Below are positions 25,351-33,514 of a stretch of DNA of 60,399 nucleotides, one piece after another; position 1 is the first letter of the stretch, and each line of letters begins with the position of its first letter. This DNA comes from Nodosilinea sp. LEGE 07298 (lineage in GTDB: Bacteria > Cyanobacteriota > Cyanobacteriia > Phormidesmidales > Phormidesmidaceae), in contig NZ_JADEXE010000004.1 of NCBI RefSeq assembly GCF_015207265.1, positions 1 through 60,399 of the forward strand. Direction: 5' to 3'. A program made the position numbers and the translations under genes. The notes below the pieces were generated by a model, which worked only from the letters and a program-made list of their open reading frames with translations, was not told where the DNA came from and made no database searches.

Positions 25351-27765
25351 ATGGTTGATGAACCCGGAAACCAACCTGCCCTGGTCAATCAACTAGCTAG
25401 TGCAGCCATCAAAGTCCTTAAACCTGGAGGGGTGGGGGTTGGAAGCCTTTTGGGGCTGTGGTACTTAGTGATAGAAAGCAAAGTGGCGGAGGCGATCGCC
25501 GCTACCCTAATCGGTTTTTGCCTCTCTTACGTTAGCAAGCTGTGGGAACCCATCCACCAGGGCAACCAAACTAGGGCAAAAAACACGGGTGAGACTATCA
25601 ACATCGCCATTAACGAAACTATTGAGCAACTCTTTGCCAAAGCTACTGGAGCCGAAGATATCTATCTGCTGTGCCAAGCCCTTGACTGCCGCGACTACAA
25701 ACCGGAGGGCATGGGCGCACGGGATCGTATCTTTATTCCTATGCTACAAGAAGTCTTTGTGCCCCTAGAGCTAGACAGTAGCTCCATTGCTCCAGGACTA
25801 AACCGCCACGGGCAATCGCCAGAAGACTGGCAAGAACTGCGGATTTGGACATTTTTAGCTCAGGCCCAACAAGAACCTGCCTATCGACAACTGGCCGTTG
25901 TGGCTTGGGGTGGATTTGGCAAAACAACTCTGCTTAAACATCTGGCTTATATCTACAGTATGCGGCAGCATGAGCAGTATGGCGTACCACCGTTGGTGCC
26001 CATACTGCTTCCCTTACGTAAATACCGCACCCAGCTCACCAGCGCACAACCACCCACCCTGCCTGAACTGGTCATGAAGCACCACCTCAAGCACCTGGCA
26101 GAGCTTGACCCACACATTCAACGTCTACCAAATAACTGGGCTGCAACACTATTGCTCAGTGGCAAAGCCCTGACGATGATGGACGGGTTTGACGAAATTC
26201 CAGAAGCCGATCGCCCTGCCCTTAGCCGATGGATCAGCGATCAGATGCGCCGCTTCGACCGTTCAGTGTTCATCCTCACTTCGCGCCCCACTGCCTACAG
26301 AGACAATTTTGCTGAACCCCTACGTACCAAACTGTGGGTGCGCCCCTTTAAACCTAAGCAGCAGCATGACTTTGTGCAGCAGTGGTATCTGTGCCAAGAG
26401 CGGCTTGACCGGGGTGGGCGCGACACCCCTGAGGTGCAGCGCGAAGCCAAGCGCAACGCAAACAACCTGCTAAGACAACTCAACGACACTAATCGCCCAG
26501 AACTCGCTGATTTAGCCAAAAATCCACTGTTGCTCAACCTGCTCGCCACCTACCACCGCAGCAACCCCGGCGTAGAGCTACCCCGCCAGCGGGCTGAGCT
26601 TTACCAAGATATTTGCACCCTGCAACTGCGCAAACGCCCGGATGCCCGCAGTATCGAGTTGCCCCTATCGCCCAGTCAACGCCAAAGTGTACTTCAGGCT
26701 GTGGCTCTGACAATGATGCAGCGCAACCTTAGGCTCATTCCAGAGCACGAGCTAGTGCAGCAAATTGCCTTGATCTTTCAGGCTCAAGGCCATACCGTTG
26801 ACCCAAAAGTCTTCCTGAGGCAAATTATCGATGTCAGCGAACTCGTTGTGCGCCAAGGGTTAGAGGGCTGTGAGTTTGCACACCTTAGCTTCCAAGAATT
26901 TTTGGCTGCCGCCCAAATTAGTGCCCTCAACCAAGAGGCGCTGCTTTATCCCCACCTGGCCAATGCCAACACACAAGGCGACGACCTTGCTTGGTGGCGA
27001 CAGACCATTTTGCTTTACGCTGCCCAAACCAATCCCACTGGTCTGATCAAAGAAGTCCTGCGCCAGGGTGCCCACGATCTAGCCTACGCCTGTTGGCAAG
27101 AAAGCCAGCGCACCCTAGATGCTAATATTGCCGCCGAGCTAGAAGCGCTTAAACTTACATTGCAAACCTCTCGCTATGCGAAGCTAGAAGAACTGCTAAA
27201 AACCCAGCAGTGGTGTAAAGCGGATGAAGAAACCTATAGGCTGATGATTACCACCGTAGGCAAAGAAGAAGGTCAGGAGTTTGACCCAGAGGACCTGCTC
27301 AGTTTTCCCTGTGACGATTTAAAGACTATTGATGAGCTATGGGTGACCTGTAGCGATGGCAAATTTGGCTTTAGCGTACAAAAGCAAATCTATGTAAAGT
27401 GTGGTGCTAAGCTGGACAGCAAATACCCAGGTGATACGATTTGGGAAAATTTTTGCGATCGCCTAGGCTGGCTCAAAGCAGGCAAGTATCTGGGCTACAA
27501 CGACCTGAAAGCAGACCCATCTATATCTCCCACCGGAGAATTTCCGATTGCGAGAATCTTTTGGGGGTGGGGACAATTTTCCTTTGGTGAAGGTGGTGGA
27601 GCGAGCAGGAAAGAAAAGGAAAGTGGATGGAGCTTGGAGGAAGAGATCGAGCGCAGAAGGAATAAATCAAGGGGATCAATGGGATGGACAGTCGAAAGAG
27701 AACAAATGAAAATGAAGGAAAACCTTAGGAGGATTGTCCATCTTCTCTCACATCAAGACTTATAA
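25351..27765 (+). CDS. NACHT NTPase fused to a C-terminal GUN4 domain
   Basis: 804 residues. Two N-terminal hydrophobic stretches (about 27-65) may anchor it in a membrane. The NACHT domain has a Walker A (WGGFGKTTLL, near 187), Walker B (LTMMDGFDEIPE, near 275), FILTSRPTAYRD and NPLLLNLLATYHRSN. After a helical region with LSFQEFLAA, residues about 608-730 match GUN4: KLEELLKTQQWCKADEETYR, FPCDDLKTIDELW, DGKFGFSVQKQIY and WENFCDRLGWL. GUN4 binds Mg-porphyrins or bilins and stimulates Mg-chelatase. Fused to NACHT it may act as a tetrapyrrole sensor for a STAND switch. The last 70 residues are charged and unassigned. The adjacent broken TIR-NB-ARC gene supports a signalling or defence role. 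Confidence 0.88.
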   Translation: MVDEPGNQPALVNQLASAAIKVLKPGGVGVGSLLGLWYLVIESKVAEAIAATLIGFCLSYVSKLWEPIHQGNQTRAKNTGETINIAINETIEQLFAKATGAEDIYLLCQALDCRDYKPEGMGARDRIFIPMLQEVFVPLELDSSSIAPGLNRHGQSPEDWQELRIWTFLAQAQQEPAYRQLAVVAWGGFGKTTLLKHLAYIYSMRQHEQYGVPPLVPILLPLRKYRTQLTSAQPPTLPELVMKHHLKHLAELDPHIQRLPNNWAATLLLSGKALTMMDGFDEIPEADRPALSRWISDQMRRFDRSVFILTSRPTAYRDNFAEPLRTKLWVRPFKPKQQHDFVQQWYLCQERLDRGGRDTPEVQREAKRNANNLLRQLNDTNRPELADLAKNPLLLNLLATYHRSNPGVELPRQRAELYQDICTLQLRKRPDARSIELPLSPSQRQSVLQAVALTMMQRNLRLIPEHELVQQIALIFQAQGHTVDPKVFLRQIIDVSELVVRQGLEGCEFAHLSFQEFLAAAQISALNQEALLYPHLANANTQGDDLAWWRQTILLYAAQTNPTGLIKEVLRQGAHDLAYACWQESQRTLDANIAAELEALKLTLQTSRYAKLEELLKTQQWCKADEETYRLMITTVGKEEGQEFDPEDLLSFPCDDLKTIDELWVTCSDGKFGFSVQKQIYVKCGAKLDSKYPGDTIWENFCDRLGWLKAGKYLGYNDLKADPSISPTGEFPIARIFWGWGQFSFGEGGGASRKEKESGWSLEEEIERRRNKSRGSMGWTVEREQMKMKENLRRIVHLLSHQDL

Positions 27766-27947
27766 GGTCAATATCTGTTGATGCTGCGATTATTTAGAAA
27801 CGTGAAGTCTGTCTCCCCGACTCAGTTCTTAAATGCCGTGGGTCAGCCGTAGGATCAGGTGCATAAATAAAAAAAATGCGATCTTTGTAAAGATTTTATA
27901 TTCGCGGTTGGGAATCCTTCTAGAAACCCTCTAGGAGGCATCTGACC

Positions 27948-28424
27948 ATGACCAGCAACTACATTAGCGCCACCCTCTCCCTGCAAGACCGCGACGAGAT
28001 CATGGCGGCCATTGCCACCATTCGCGACCGACTCCCCTTCGTCATCGACGTAGCACCCAAAGTCAAACGCTCCATGCCCAAAATGGGCGACAAGAGCCGC
28101 GCCTTTGTGCAAAAAGCCCTCGACGTCGCCATCCAAAACCCCGACTTTTTGCCCCGCTCCTTTGATATCGCCGAACTCCAGCGCGATGTAGAGCTGTTCG
28201 AGAAGATCTATCCCCTAGCCATGGCCCTCACCCAGCTCCAGGCCGACCTCGACGACACCCTCGCCGCCGTTGGCAGCGACGCCTTTACCGCCGCCCTTCA
28301 GGTTTACCGCCACGCCAAAGCCCACGGCGACGGCAGCGGCCTCGACACCCTGGTCGAAGAACTGGGCCAGCGCTTCGATCGCCAGCCCCGCAAAAAAGCT
28401 GTCGCCGTCGAGCCAGCAATGTAG
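27948..28424 (+). CDS. Conserved hypothetical helical protein
   Basis: 158 residues, nearly all predicted helix, with no signal or membrane segment. Blocks include DRDEIMAAIATIRDRLPFVI, KMGDKSRAFVQKALDVAIQN and LTQLQADLDDTLAAVGSDAF. A Shine-Dalgarno (AGGAGG, 27930-27935) sits about 12 bases before the ATG. The gene stands alone and is closed by a strong hairpin terminator. Proteins of this kind are found in various bacteria as uncharacterised four-helix proteins, and no function is claimed. Codon use is strongly biased to C-ending codons, suggesting good expression. Confidence 0.75.
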   Translation: MTSNYISATLSLQDRDEIMAAIATIRDRLPFVIDVAPKVKRSMPKMGDKSRAFVQKALDVAIQNPDFLPRSFDIAELQRDVELFEKIYPLAMALTQLQADLDDTLAAVGSDAFTAALQVYRHAKAHGDGSGLDTLVEELGQRFDRQPRKKAVAVEPAM

Positions 28425-28448
28425 GCCCTTGATGTAGGCAATTACAGA

Positions 28449-28491
28449 GCAATCCCCCCTGTCCGCGGATGGCGTGGACAGGGGGGATTGC
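28449..28491. terminator. Bidirectional hairpin terminator between a hypothetical gene and msrB
   Basis: A perfect 16-bp stem, GCAATCCCCCCTGTCC (28449-28464) with GGACAGGGGGGATTGC (28476-28491), around an 11-base loop. It lies between two converging genes, 25 bases after one stop and 16 bases after the other. There is no long T-run, but the stem is very stable. Confidence 0.75.
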
Positions 28492-28506
28492 TTCATCTAC
28501 CTAGAA

Positions 28507-29037
28507 TTAGGCCTCCTCGGGCACAAACTCTAGCGAGACGCCATTCATGCAGTAGCGCTGGCCGGTGGGTTCAGGCCCATCAGGGAATACGTGGCCCAGG
28601 TGACCACCGCAGGTGGCACAGTGCACTTCAACGCGGGTCATAAAGAAGGAGCGATCGGTAGTGGTTGCGATCGCGCCCTCAATCGGCTTGTAAAAGCTGG
28701 GCCAACCGGTGCCGCTGTTGAACTTGGTGTCGGAGGTAAACAGCGGCGTGCCGCAGGCTGAGCACTTAAATACGCCGGGTTCATACACCTTGTCGAGGGG
28801 GCTAGAGCCAGCCCGCTCTGTGCCGTGCTTACGCAGCACTCGAAACTGCTCGGGGGTCAGCTGCTCGCGCCACTGCTCTTCGGTCTTGTTGACGGTAAAT
28901 TGCTCGTTGGAGGTTGCCATAGTCTCTACTAATTTGGAATCGACTTGTTTGGAAAGAAGTTCAGCGGTGAAATTGTTCAACAGCCAGGTGCCGCCAACCA
29001 CGGCGGTACCGGCTTCTAGGAGCTTACGTCGCTTCAT
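28507..29037 (-). CDS. msrB: Peptide-methionine (R)-S-oxide reductase, exported form
   Basis: 176 residues. The N-terminus is [20 protein letters not shown], a Tat-like twin-Arg signal or membrane anchor. The MsrB domain follows: [20 protein letters not shown], the zinc pairs CSACGTPLF and [20 protein letters not shown], and the catalytic [11 protein letters not shown]. It reduces methionine-R-sulfoxide in damaged proteins using thiol donors. The leader suggests that it acts in the periplasm or at the membrane. All four zinc Cys and the catalytic Cys are present. It is a single gene with its own promoter. Confidence 0.93.
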   Translation of the reverse strand: MKRRKLLEAGTAVVGGTWLLNNFTAELLSKQVDSKLVETMATSNEQFTVNKTEEQWREQLTPEQFRVLRKHGTERAGSSPLDKVYEPGVFKCSACGTPLFTSDTKFNSGTGWPSFYKPIEGAIATTTDRSFFMTRVEVHCATCGGHLGHVFPDGPEPTGQRYCMNGVSLEFVPEEA

Positions 29038-29244
29038 GGCGAGGTCAAACCATCGGTGGGTAGGTGAATGGAGGCGGGCGATCGCCCTGCGGCTCGTTTT
29101 ATTTAACTTAACGTATCTGCCCAGCTCACCGCTGATAGCCCGGTGAGAATTTGCCCCAGCTCCCCTGAACCCCCGGTTCTTTAGTAGGCTATGACTACTA
29201 TTGATACCGTCTGATCACCCTCCAGGGATTGCCGCTCCGCCCCT

Positions 29245-30498
29245 ATGTCAGCTATCGCTTCTGCCCCGTCTAAACGTCGCGACCACGCCTGGCCCTTTTG
29301 GCCTGTAGTGCCCCTCTACCCCTACGGCCAGCGGCCAACCCTGCGAGTCGAGGTGGTCAAAGACCAGGTCTGGACCTTTGAGCAGTTTCAGGGCATTTTC
29401 TACGTGGTGGTGCCCATTCGCATGACGGTGGTGCGGCTAGAGCCGACGGGGCTGCTGGTGTATTCGCCCGTTGCCCCCACGCCAGAATGCATCGCCCTGG
29501 TGCGCGAGCTAGAGGAGCGCTACGGCCCGGTCAAGTACATCATTATGTCTACGGTGACGGGCATTGAGCACAAGGTGTTTGTCGGCCCCTTTGCCCGCCG
29601 CTTTGCCCAGGCCCAGGTCTACGTCACCCCCAACCAGTGGAGCTTTCCGTTCAACTTGCCGCTGCCCTGGCTGGGGCTGCCGCGCGATCGCACTCACATG
29701 CTGCCCGCCGATAGCTCCCAGGCCCCCTTTGCCGACCAGGTTGACTACGCCCTGCTGCCCCCGATTGACCTGGGCCTGGGGCCATTTGGCGAAACCGCCT
29801 GCTTCCACCGGGCCAGCCGCACCCTGCTGCTAACCGATGCGATCGTGGCGGTGCCAGAGGAACCTCCCGCGATCGTGCAGATCGACCCCTTCCCGCTGCT
29901 GTTCCACGCCCGCGACAGCGCCACCGAGGCGATAGTTGATACGCCCGCTAATCGGCGCAAAGGGTGGCAGCGCATTGCCCTGTTTGCCTTTTATTTTTGC
30001 CCCAGCACCCTGGAGGTAGCCACCACCGGGGAAATGTTCAAAGAGGCGAAGCAGGCTCCAGTGCGATCGCGCCGCCACTACTTTGGCTTCTACCCCTTTC
30101 GCTGGCGGCCCGACTGGCCCCAGTCGTTTCAGGCTCTGCACAACCACGGTCAGCTCCAGGTGGCCCCCATTCTGCAAACGCTAATCTTTAACCGTGGCCC
30201 TCAGGAGGTTTTAGACTGGGCCAAAAACGTGGCTAGCTGGCAGTTTGAGCGTATCATTCCGGCCCATCTGGCCGCGCCCATTACCGCTACGCCAAAGCAG
30301 TTTTTGGCGGCATTCGAGTTTTTGTATACCGAGCAAACCTCAGCGGCCCCACAGAGCTTGCCCCAGGCCGATTTCGACCTGCTGCGCCAGATCGAGGGGC
30401 TCTTGCTAAGCCGAGGAATTTCTCGGCCGCGCCAGTCTGCGCCCGCGATCGGCACAACCATCGGCCAAAAAACAGACGACAAAAAAACAGAGGCCTAA
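29245..30498 (+). CDS. DUF4336 domain protein (metallo-hydrolase-like)
   Basis: 417 residues. The central part, about 50-270, has the DUF4336 pattern: FYVVVPIRMTVVRLEPTGLL, PVKYIIMSTVTGIEHKVFVG, FARRFAQAQVYVTPNQWSFP and ACFHRASRTLLLTDAIV. DUF4336 is related in shape to metallo-beta-lactamase-fold hydrolases but keeps only some of the His ligands (H in IEHK, H in CFHR). The C-terminal third is extra and cyanobacteria-specific. No reaction is known. The protein has no signal peptide. It stands alone between msrB (divergent) and a converging gene. Confidence 0.8.
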   Translation: MSAIASAPSKRRDHAWPFWPVVPLYPYGQRPTLRVEVVKDQVWTFEQFQGIFYVVVPIRMTVVRLEPTGLLVYSPVAPTPECIALVRELEERYGPVKYIIMSTVTGIEHKVFVGPFARRFAQAQVYVTPNQWSFPFNLPLPWLGLPRDRTHMLPADSSQAPFADQVDYALLPPIDLGLGPFGETACFHRASRTLLLTDAIVAVPEEPPAIVQIDPFPLLFHARDSATEAIVDTPANRRKGWQRIALFAFYFCPSTLEVATTGEMFKEAKQAPVRSRRHYFGFYPFRWRPDWPQSFQALHNHGQLQVAPILQTLIFNRGPQEVLDWAKNVASWQFERIIPAHLAAPITATPKQFLAAFEFLYTEQTSAAPQSLPQADFDLLRQIEGLLLSRGISRPRQSAPAIGTTIGQKTDDKKTEA

Positions 30499-30508
30499 GC
30501 GGCCTCTG
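30481..30508 (-). terminator. Rho-independent terminator of the minus-strand secreted protein gene
   Basis: CAGAGGCC (30488-30495) pairs with GGCCTCTG (30501-30508). Read on the minus strand the stem is followed by a run of seven T, the classic intrinsic terminator form. The stop codon of the DUF4336 gene lies in the loop, so the DNA is shared by both converging genes. Confidence 0.7.
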
Positions 30509-30550
30509 CGGCGGAAAAAAGGGCGGAAACCGATGCCGTCTAGAGCAAAC

Positions 30551-31156
30551 CTACTCGGCCATAGCCTCCATTTTGGCGGAAATTTTTTCTTTGATTTCTT
30601 CAATGCTGGGCATAAATGCTTTCTTCTTCTCAAAGCCTAGCTTGATTTTTTCGGCAATTTCTTCGGGGGTAGGAGCCATTTCACCGTCAACGGCATCGGG
30701 GGCAAACGACGCTTTACTTTCCATACCCAGCTTGATTTTTTCAGCAATTTCATCCGGAGTCGGCATGAACATTTCCTTCTTGTTCATAAAGACCTCTTTT
30801 TTCTGCTCCGGAGTTAGCGCCGCAAACAGCTGGCCCTTGGGAACAGTCTTGATGATGGAGGCCAGTTCACCCTTTTGTTCGAGAGTTAGCGCCATGCGTC
30901 TAAATGCTTTACGCAGGCTATAGCCCTCCTGAATGGCCTGCTCAAACTTTTCGCGTTGTTCAGGAAAGAGAATATTCTCAATTTCAGGCACGTATTTTGA
31001 CTGCAAATCCTCGATTAGAGTTGCCTGCTCAGAGGTAAGATCAACGTCATTAAAGAACGGCAGCGAAAAGGGAAACGGCTTGGCACTGGCTGGGCTGACG
31101 GCCAGGGTTAGTGAAACCAAAGTGCAAAACACAACGGCGAGAAGCTTTCTCAACAT
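30551..31156 (-). CDS. Secreted helical protein with repeated EEIAEKIK units
   Basis: 201 residues. There is a clear signal peptide (MLRKLLAVVFCTLVSLTLAV, cleavage after ASA). The mature protein has LTSEQATLIEDLQSKYVPEI and LTLEQKGELASII and LTPEQKKEVF elements like the LTxxQ repeats of periplasmic Spy/CpxP proteins. The C-terminal third repeats a unit: MPTPDEIAEKIKLGMESKAS, then APTPEEIAEKIKLGFEKKKA, then MPSIEEIKEKISAKMEAM. A periplasmic chaperone-like or envelope-stress role is plausible but unproven. The gene has its own intrinsic terminator. Confidence 0.75.
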   Translation of the reverse strand: MLRKLLAVVFCTLVSLTLAVSPASAKPFPFSLPFFNDVDLTSEQATLIEDLQSKYVPEIENILFPEQREKFEQAIQEGYSLRKAFRRMALTLEQKGELASIIKTVPKGQLFAALTPEQKKEVFMNKKEMFMPTPDEIAEKIKLGMESKASFAPDAVDGEMAPTPEEIAEKIKLGFEKKKAFMPSIEEIKEKISAKMEAMAE

Positions 31157-31229
31157 ACTAATTCTCCGTACTAGTTAACTAACACAACGCTAACGTAAAC
31201 CAACTGTAGCCGCCCTTTAAAGGAGTGAC

Positions 31230-32021
31230 CTAGCTCTCGTCGCTCACCGTCTTAAAATGTTCAGAGAAGGCTACAACTGCCATGAACGATATTACAATGA
31301 CCGGTATCACCAGGCTCCACCAGGTTTCAGAAATTAGCACAAAGTAAGTAGCCCCCAAGCCTCCCAGCGCGAAACCAGCCATAATGGGTAAAATTCGTCC
31401 CATCCGTTCTATAGATTCGGCAGCGGCGAGGGAGGCCTTTTCGTCGCCTGACGGGGCAAGTTTTGATACAGCCACCTGCACCAAATCGATTGTGAGCTGG
31501 GTCGTATTGCCGGTCATGACAGTGGTGGGTATGTAGCTTTTAAACACCCCTTTGGCCTCCTTCATTAGGGCATTTTGAATTCCCATAGCCACTACTCCAG
31601 TAATGCCAATAGGCAGAATGTACTCTTCTTGAATGCTAAAGATAAGCGCCGGGGATAAGTTGACGCCAACAATCAAAAAAGTCGTTAAGGCCACGGCCTC
31701 AGCGGCCAGTAAGATCGCAAAAACAGGCCACTTTTTCTTGCGAGCATAGCGGGCCAGCAGCGACGTGCCCGCCACCGACACCATGAAGGCTGGAATCATC
31801 AGCAGGTGGGTAATGACAGACTCTTCGTCGGCCATCACAAACTCGTACCCGGCCAGGGCAATATTGCCGGTAACGTGGGCCGTGAAAATGCCAAACAAAA
31901 TAATAAAGGCAGAGGTATCGACAAACCCCGCCACCCAGCTCAGCATAAACCCGGCTGGGCCATCGCTAAGTAGGTAGCTGCCCAGGCTAAACTCAGATTT
32001 AGTCGGAGAACTCGCAACCAT
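31230..32021 (-). CDS. DUF1275 (YoaK-like) membrane protein
   Basis: 263 residues with about six hydrophobic segments. The DUF1275 marks are SWVAGFVDTSAFIILFGIFT followed by AHVTGNIALAG near the start, and AMGIQNALMKEAKGV, TTVMTGNTTQLTIDLVQ in the middle. The repeated H/M-T-G-N motifs suggest an internal duplication. The function of the family is unknown, although transport is often guessed. It is followed on the same strand by no close gene; the ABM-like secreted protein upstream lies 128 bases away and could share its promoter. Confidence 0.88.
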   Translation of the reverse strand: MVASSPTKSEFSLGSYLLSDGPAGFMLSWVAGFVDTSAFIILFGIFTAHVTGNIALAGYEFVMADEESVITHLLMIPAFMVSVAGTSLLARYARKKKWPVFAILLAAEAVALTTFLIVGVNLSPALIFSIQEEYILPIGITGVVAMGIQNALMKEAKGVFKSYIPTTVMTGNTTQLTIDLVQVAVSKLAPSGDEKASLAAAESIERMGRILPIMAGFALGGLGATYFVLISETWWSLVIPVIVISFMAVVAFSEHFKTVSDES

Positions 32022-32149
32022 GGTAACTATCTAAACTGTGCAGCGGTAAACCAAAAGATGACCGACCTTAAAACTACTTGGAGCATTAGAACTACTTGGG
32101 GCTATCATGGGCGGTTGTCCGCTCGTCGTCGGTAGCAGACATAACGGTA

Positions 32150-33007
32150 TTACCCCTTGCCATCGGTTTCGGCTTTGGGGGCAATGATTTTAATCGCCTG
32201 GTACAGGTGGCTATCGGTTGTAAACGCTACCGTTTCGGCGGCCTCGTCCTCTTCAAAATCATCTTCAGATTGGGCAGTAGCTAGCGCGATCTGGGGCACC
32301 TGGCTGGGGTCGCTAAACTCAGCGGCGCTGCCCCAGTAAGTCAGCAGGGCAATATGAGGCGTATCAATACCCTTGAGCAGTACGGCGGTGCGGGGGGCAG
32401 GATAGAGCTGGGGAATAGTCTCAAGGGCTGCTCGGGCAAACACCAGGAGTTTGGCCTGATGCTCAGCGGTGTCGGTGGTCATATCGCTAATTTGCACCAG
32501 GGCCGTGCTGCCAGGGATACTCGCTACCATACCGGGCGGCGCTACTACCTGGTCGATGGCAAACGAAGTTGTCAACAGGGGGTCGCCCAGGTCAGTACTT
32601 TCTTTGTCTTTACCCTTGCCCTTGCCGCCCTTACTGTATTGCGCATAGTACGTTTCGTAATCTTTGCCGTCGCTGGTCAGCGAGCTTTGAAAGGCGTTGT
32701 AGCTAGCCTGGTCGGCCCACTGGCTCAGCTCTACAGCCCTGAGTCCATCGGTACTAGAGAAAAGTGCTAGCCCATAAAAGCCAGGAATGGTTTTGTAAAA
32801 GGATTTAGTGGTCTTGTAAAAGGATTTAACGGCATCGGCTTGGGTGGCAGGGTTGGTTTCGTAGAGGGAAATTACCGCGATCGCATCGTCGCCCGCCTTA
32901 AACACCATGGGTTCAACAGTCTTGTCCGCTAAGGCAGGGTTGCTGGGCAGCAGCAGCAACAGACCCAGTAGGCACACACCCAAAAATTTTCCCAAACCCT
33001 TCGTCAT
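32150..33007 (-). CDS. Secreted protein with two ABM-like (dimeric alpha-beta barrel) domains
   Basis: 285 residues. A signal peptide (about 1-27, ending PALA) is followed by a first domain with AIAVISLYETNPATQADAVK, SFYKTIPGFYGLALFSSTDG and VELSQWADQASYNAFQ. This is the pattern of antibiotic-biosynthesis-monooxygenase-like domains. A second related unit follows a Lys/Gly spacer (STALVQISDMTTDTAEHQAK, then VLLKGIDTPHIALLTYWGSA). A local duplication KSFYKT-TKSFYKT is visible. ABM folds act as monooxygenases, heme degraders or simple binding proteins. The export signal is unusual for the family. Catalytic residues are not obvious. Confidence 0.7.
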   Translation of the reverse strand: MTKGLGKFLGVCLLGLLLLLPSNPALADKTVEPMVFKAGDDAIAVISLYETNPATQADAVKSFYKTTKSFYKTIPGFYGLALFSSTDGLRAVELSQWADQASYNAFQSSLTSDGKDYETYYAQYSKGGKGKGKDKESTDLGDPLLTTSFAIDQVVAPPGMVASIPGSTALVQISDMTTDTAEHQAKLLVFARAALETIPQLYPAPRTAVLLKGIDTPHIALLTYWGSAAEFSDPSQVPQIALATAQSEDDFEEDEAAETVAFTTDSHLYQAIKIIAPKAETDGKG

Positions 33008-33514
33008 GACTCTTCTAACACCTCATTAGGGGTGATCGGGGGCAGATTTAGGATCCTGACGACCGACTCAACGCCCCATCCTAGCGGCAGGGACATGGGC
33101 ATTTTGTTAGTTTCAATACCGTTTCTCAGCATCCTTTAGGGGCATAACGTAAAGCACACCTCTCCTAGGAGAGATTTTTCAGTGATTTTCGATAAATTTA
33201 ACCCCGCGTCCAACAGGAGCATGGTGTCCTGTGCTCTTCACTACAGAACGGCCTGAGCCTTTCTCTTATAACTTCCTTGAGCATGTGTATACAGTACACC
33301 GTATTCAACTTGCTTTTGTCGGTTTAGAGAAAGTGCCGGGTGCTGTAGGGGGTTTACCAGAGGATTGGACGGTCAAATTGGCTGAAGTTTTACCACATGA
33401 ATCTCTCAAAGCTTTTTGTTTGTATCTCAGTGAACAAAAAAACTTGTTCTTGGTTGTAATCCTTTGTTAGGTCGCAAAGCCCAGGCATTTTAAGAAACAT
33501 TTTTGGGAGGGTAT
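33008..33514 (+). promoter_or_regulatory. Intergenic region upstream of the NCS2 permease
   Basis: About 500 bases between divergent genes. A 79-codon frame at 33231-33470 is open but has no recognisable family and no ribosome site, so I do not call it. The DNA just before the permease is AT-rich, and GGGAGGG (33504-33510) precedes the ATG at 33515. No purine or guanidine riboswitch could be recognised by eye. Confidence 0.4.

Noticed and set aside
33231-33470. 79-codon plus-strand ORF
   Set aside because: No ribosome site, no recognisable protein, and it lies in the promoter region of the permease.
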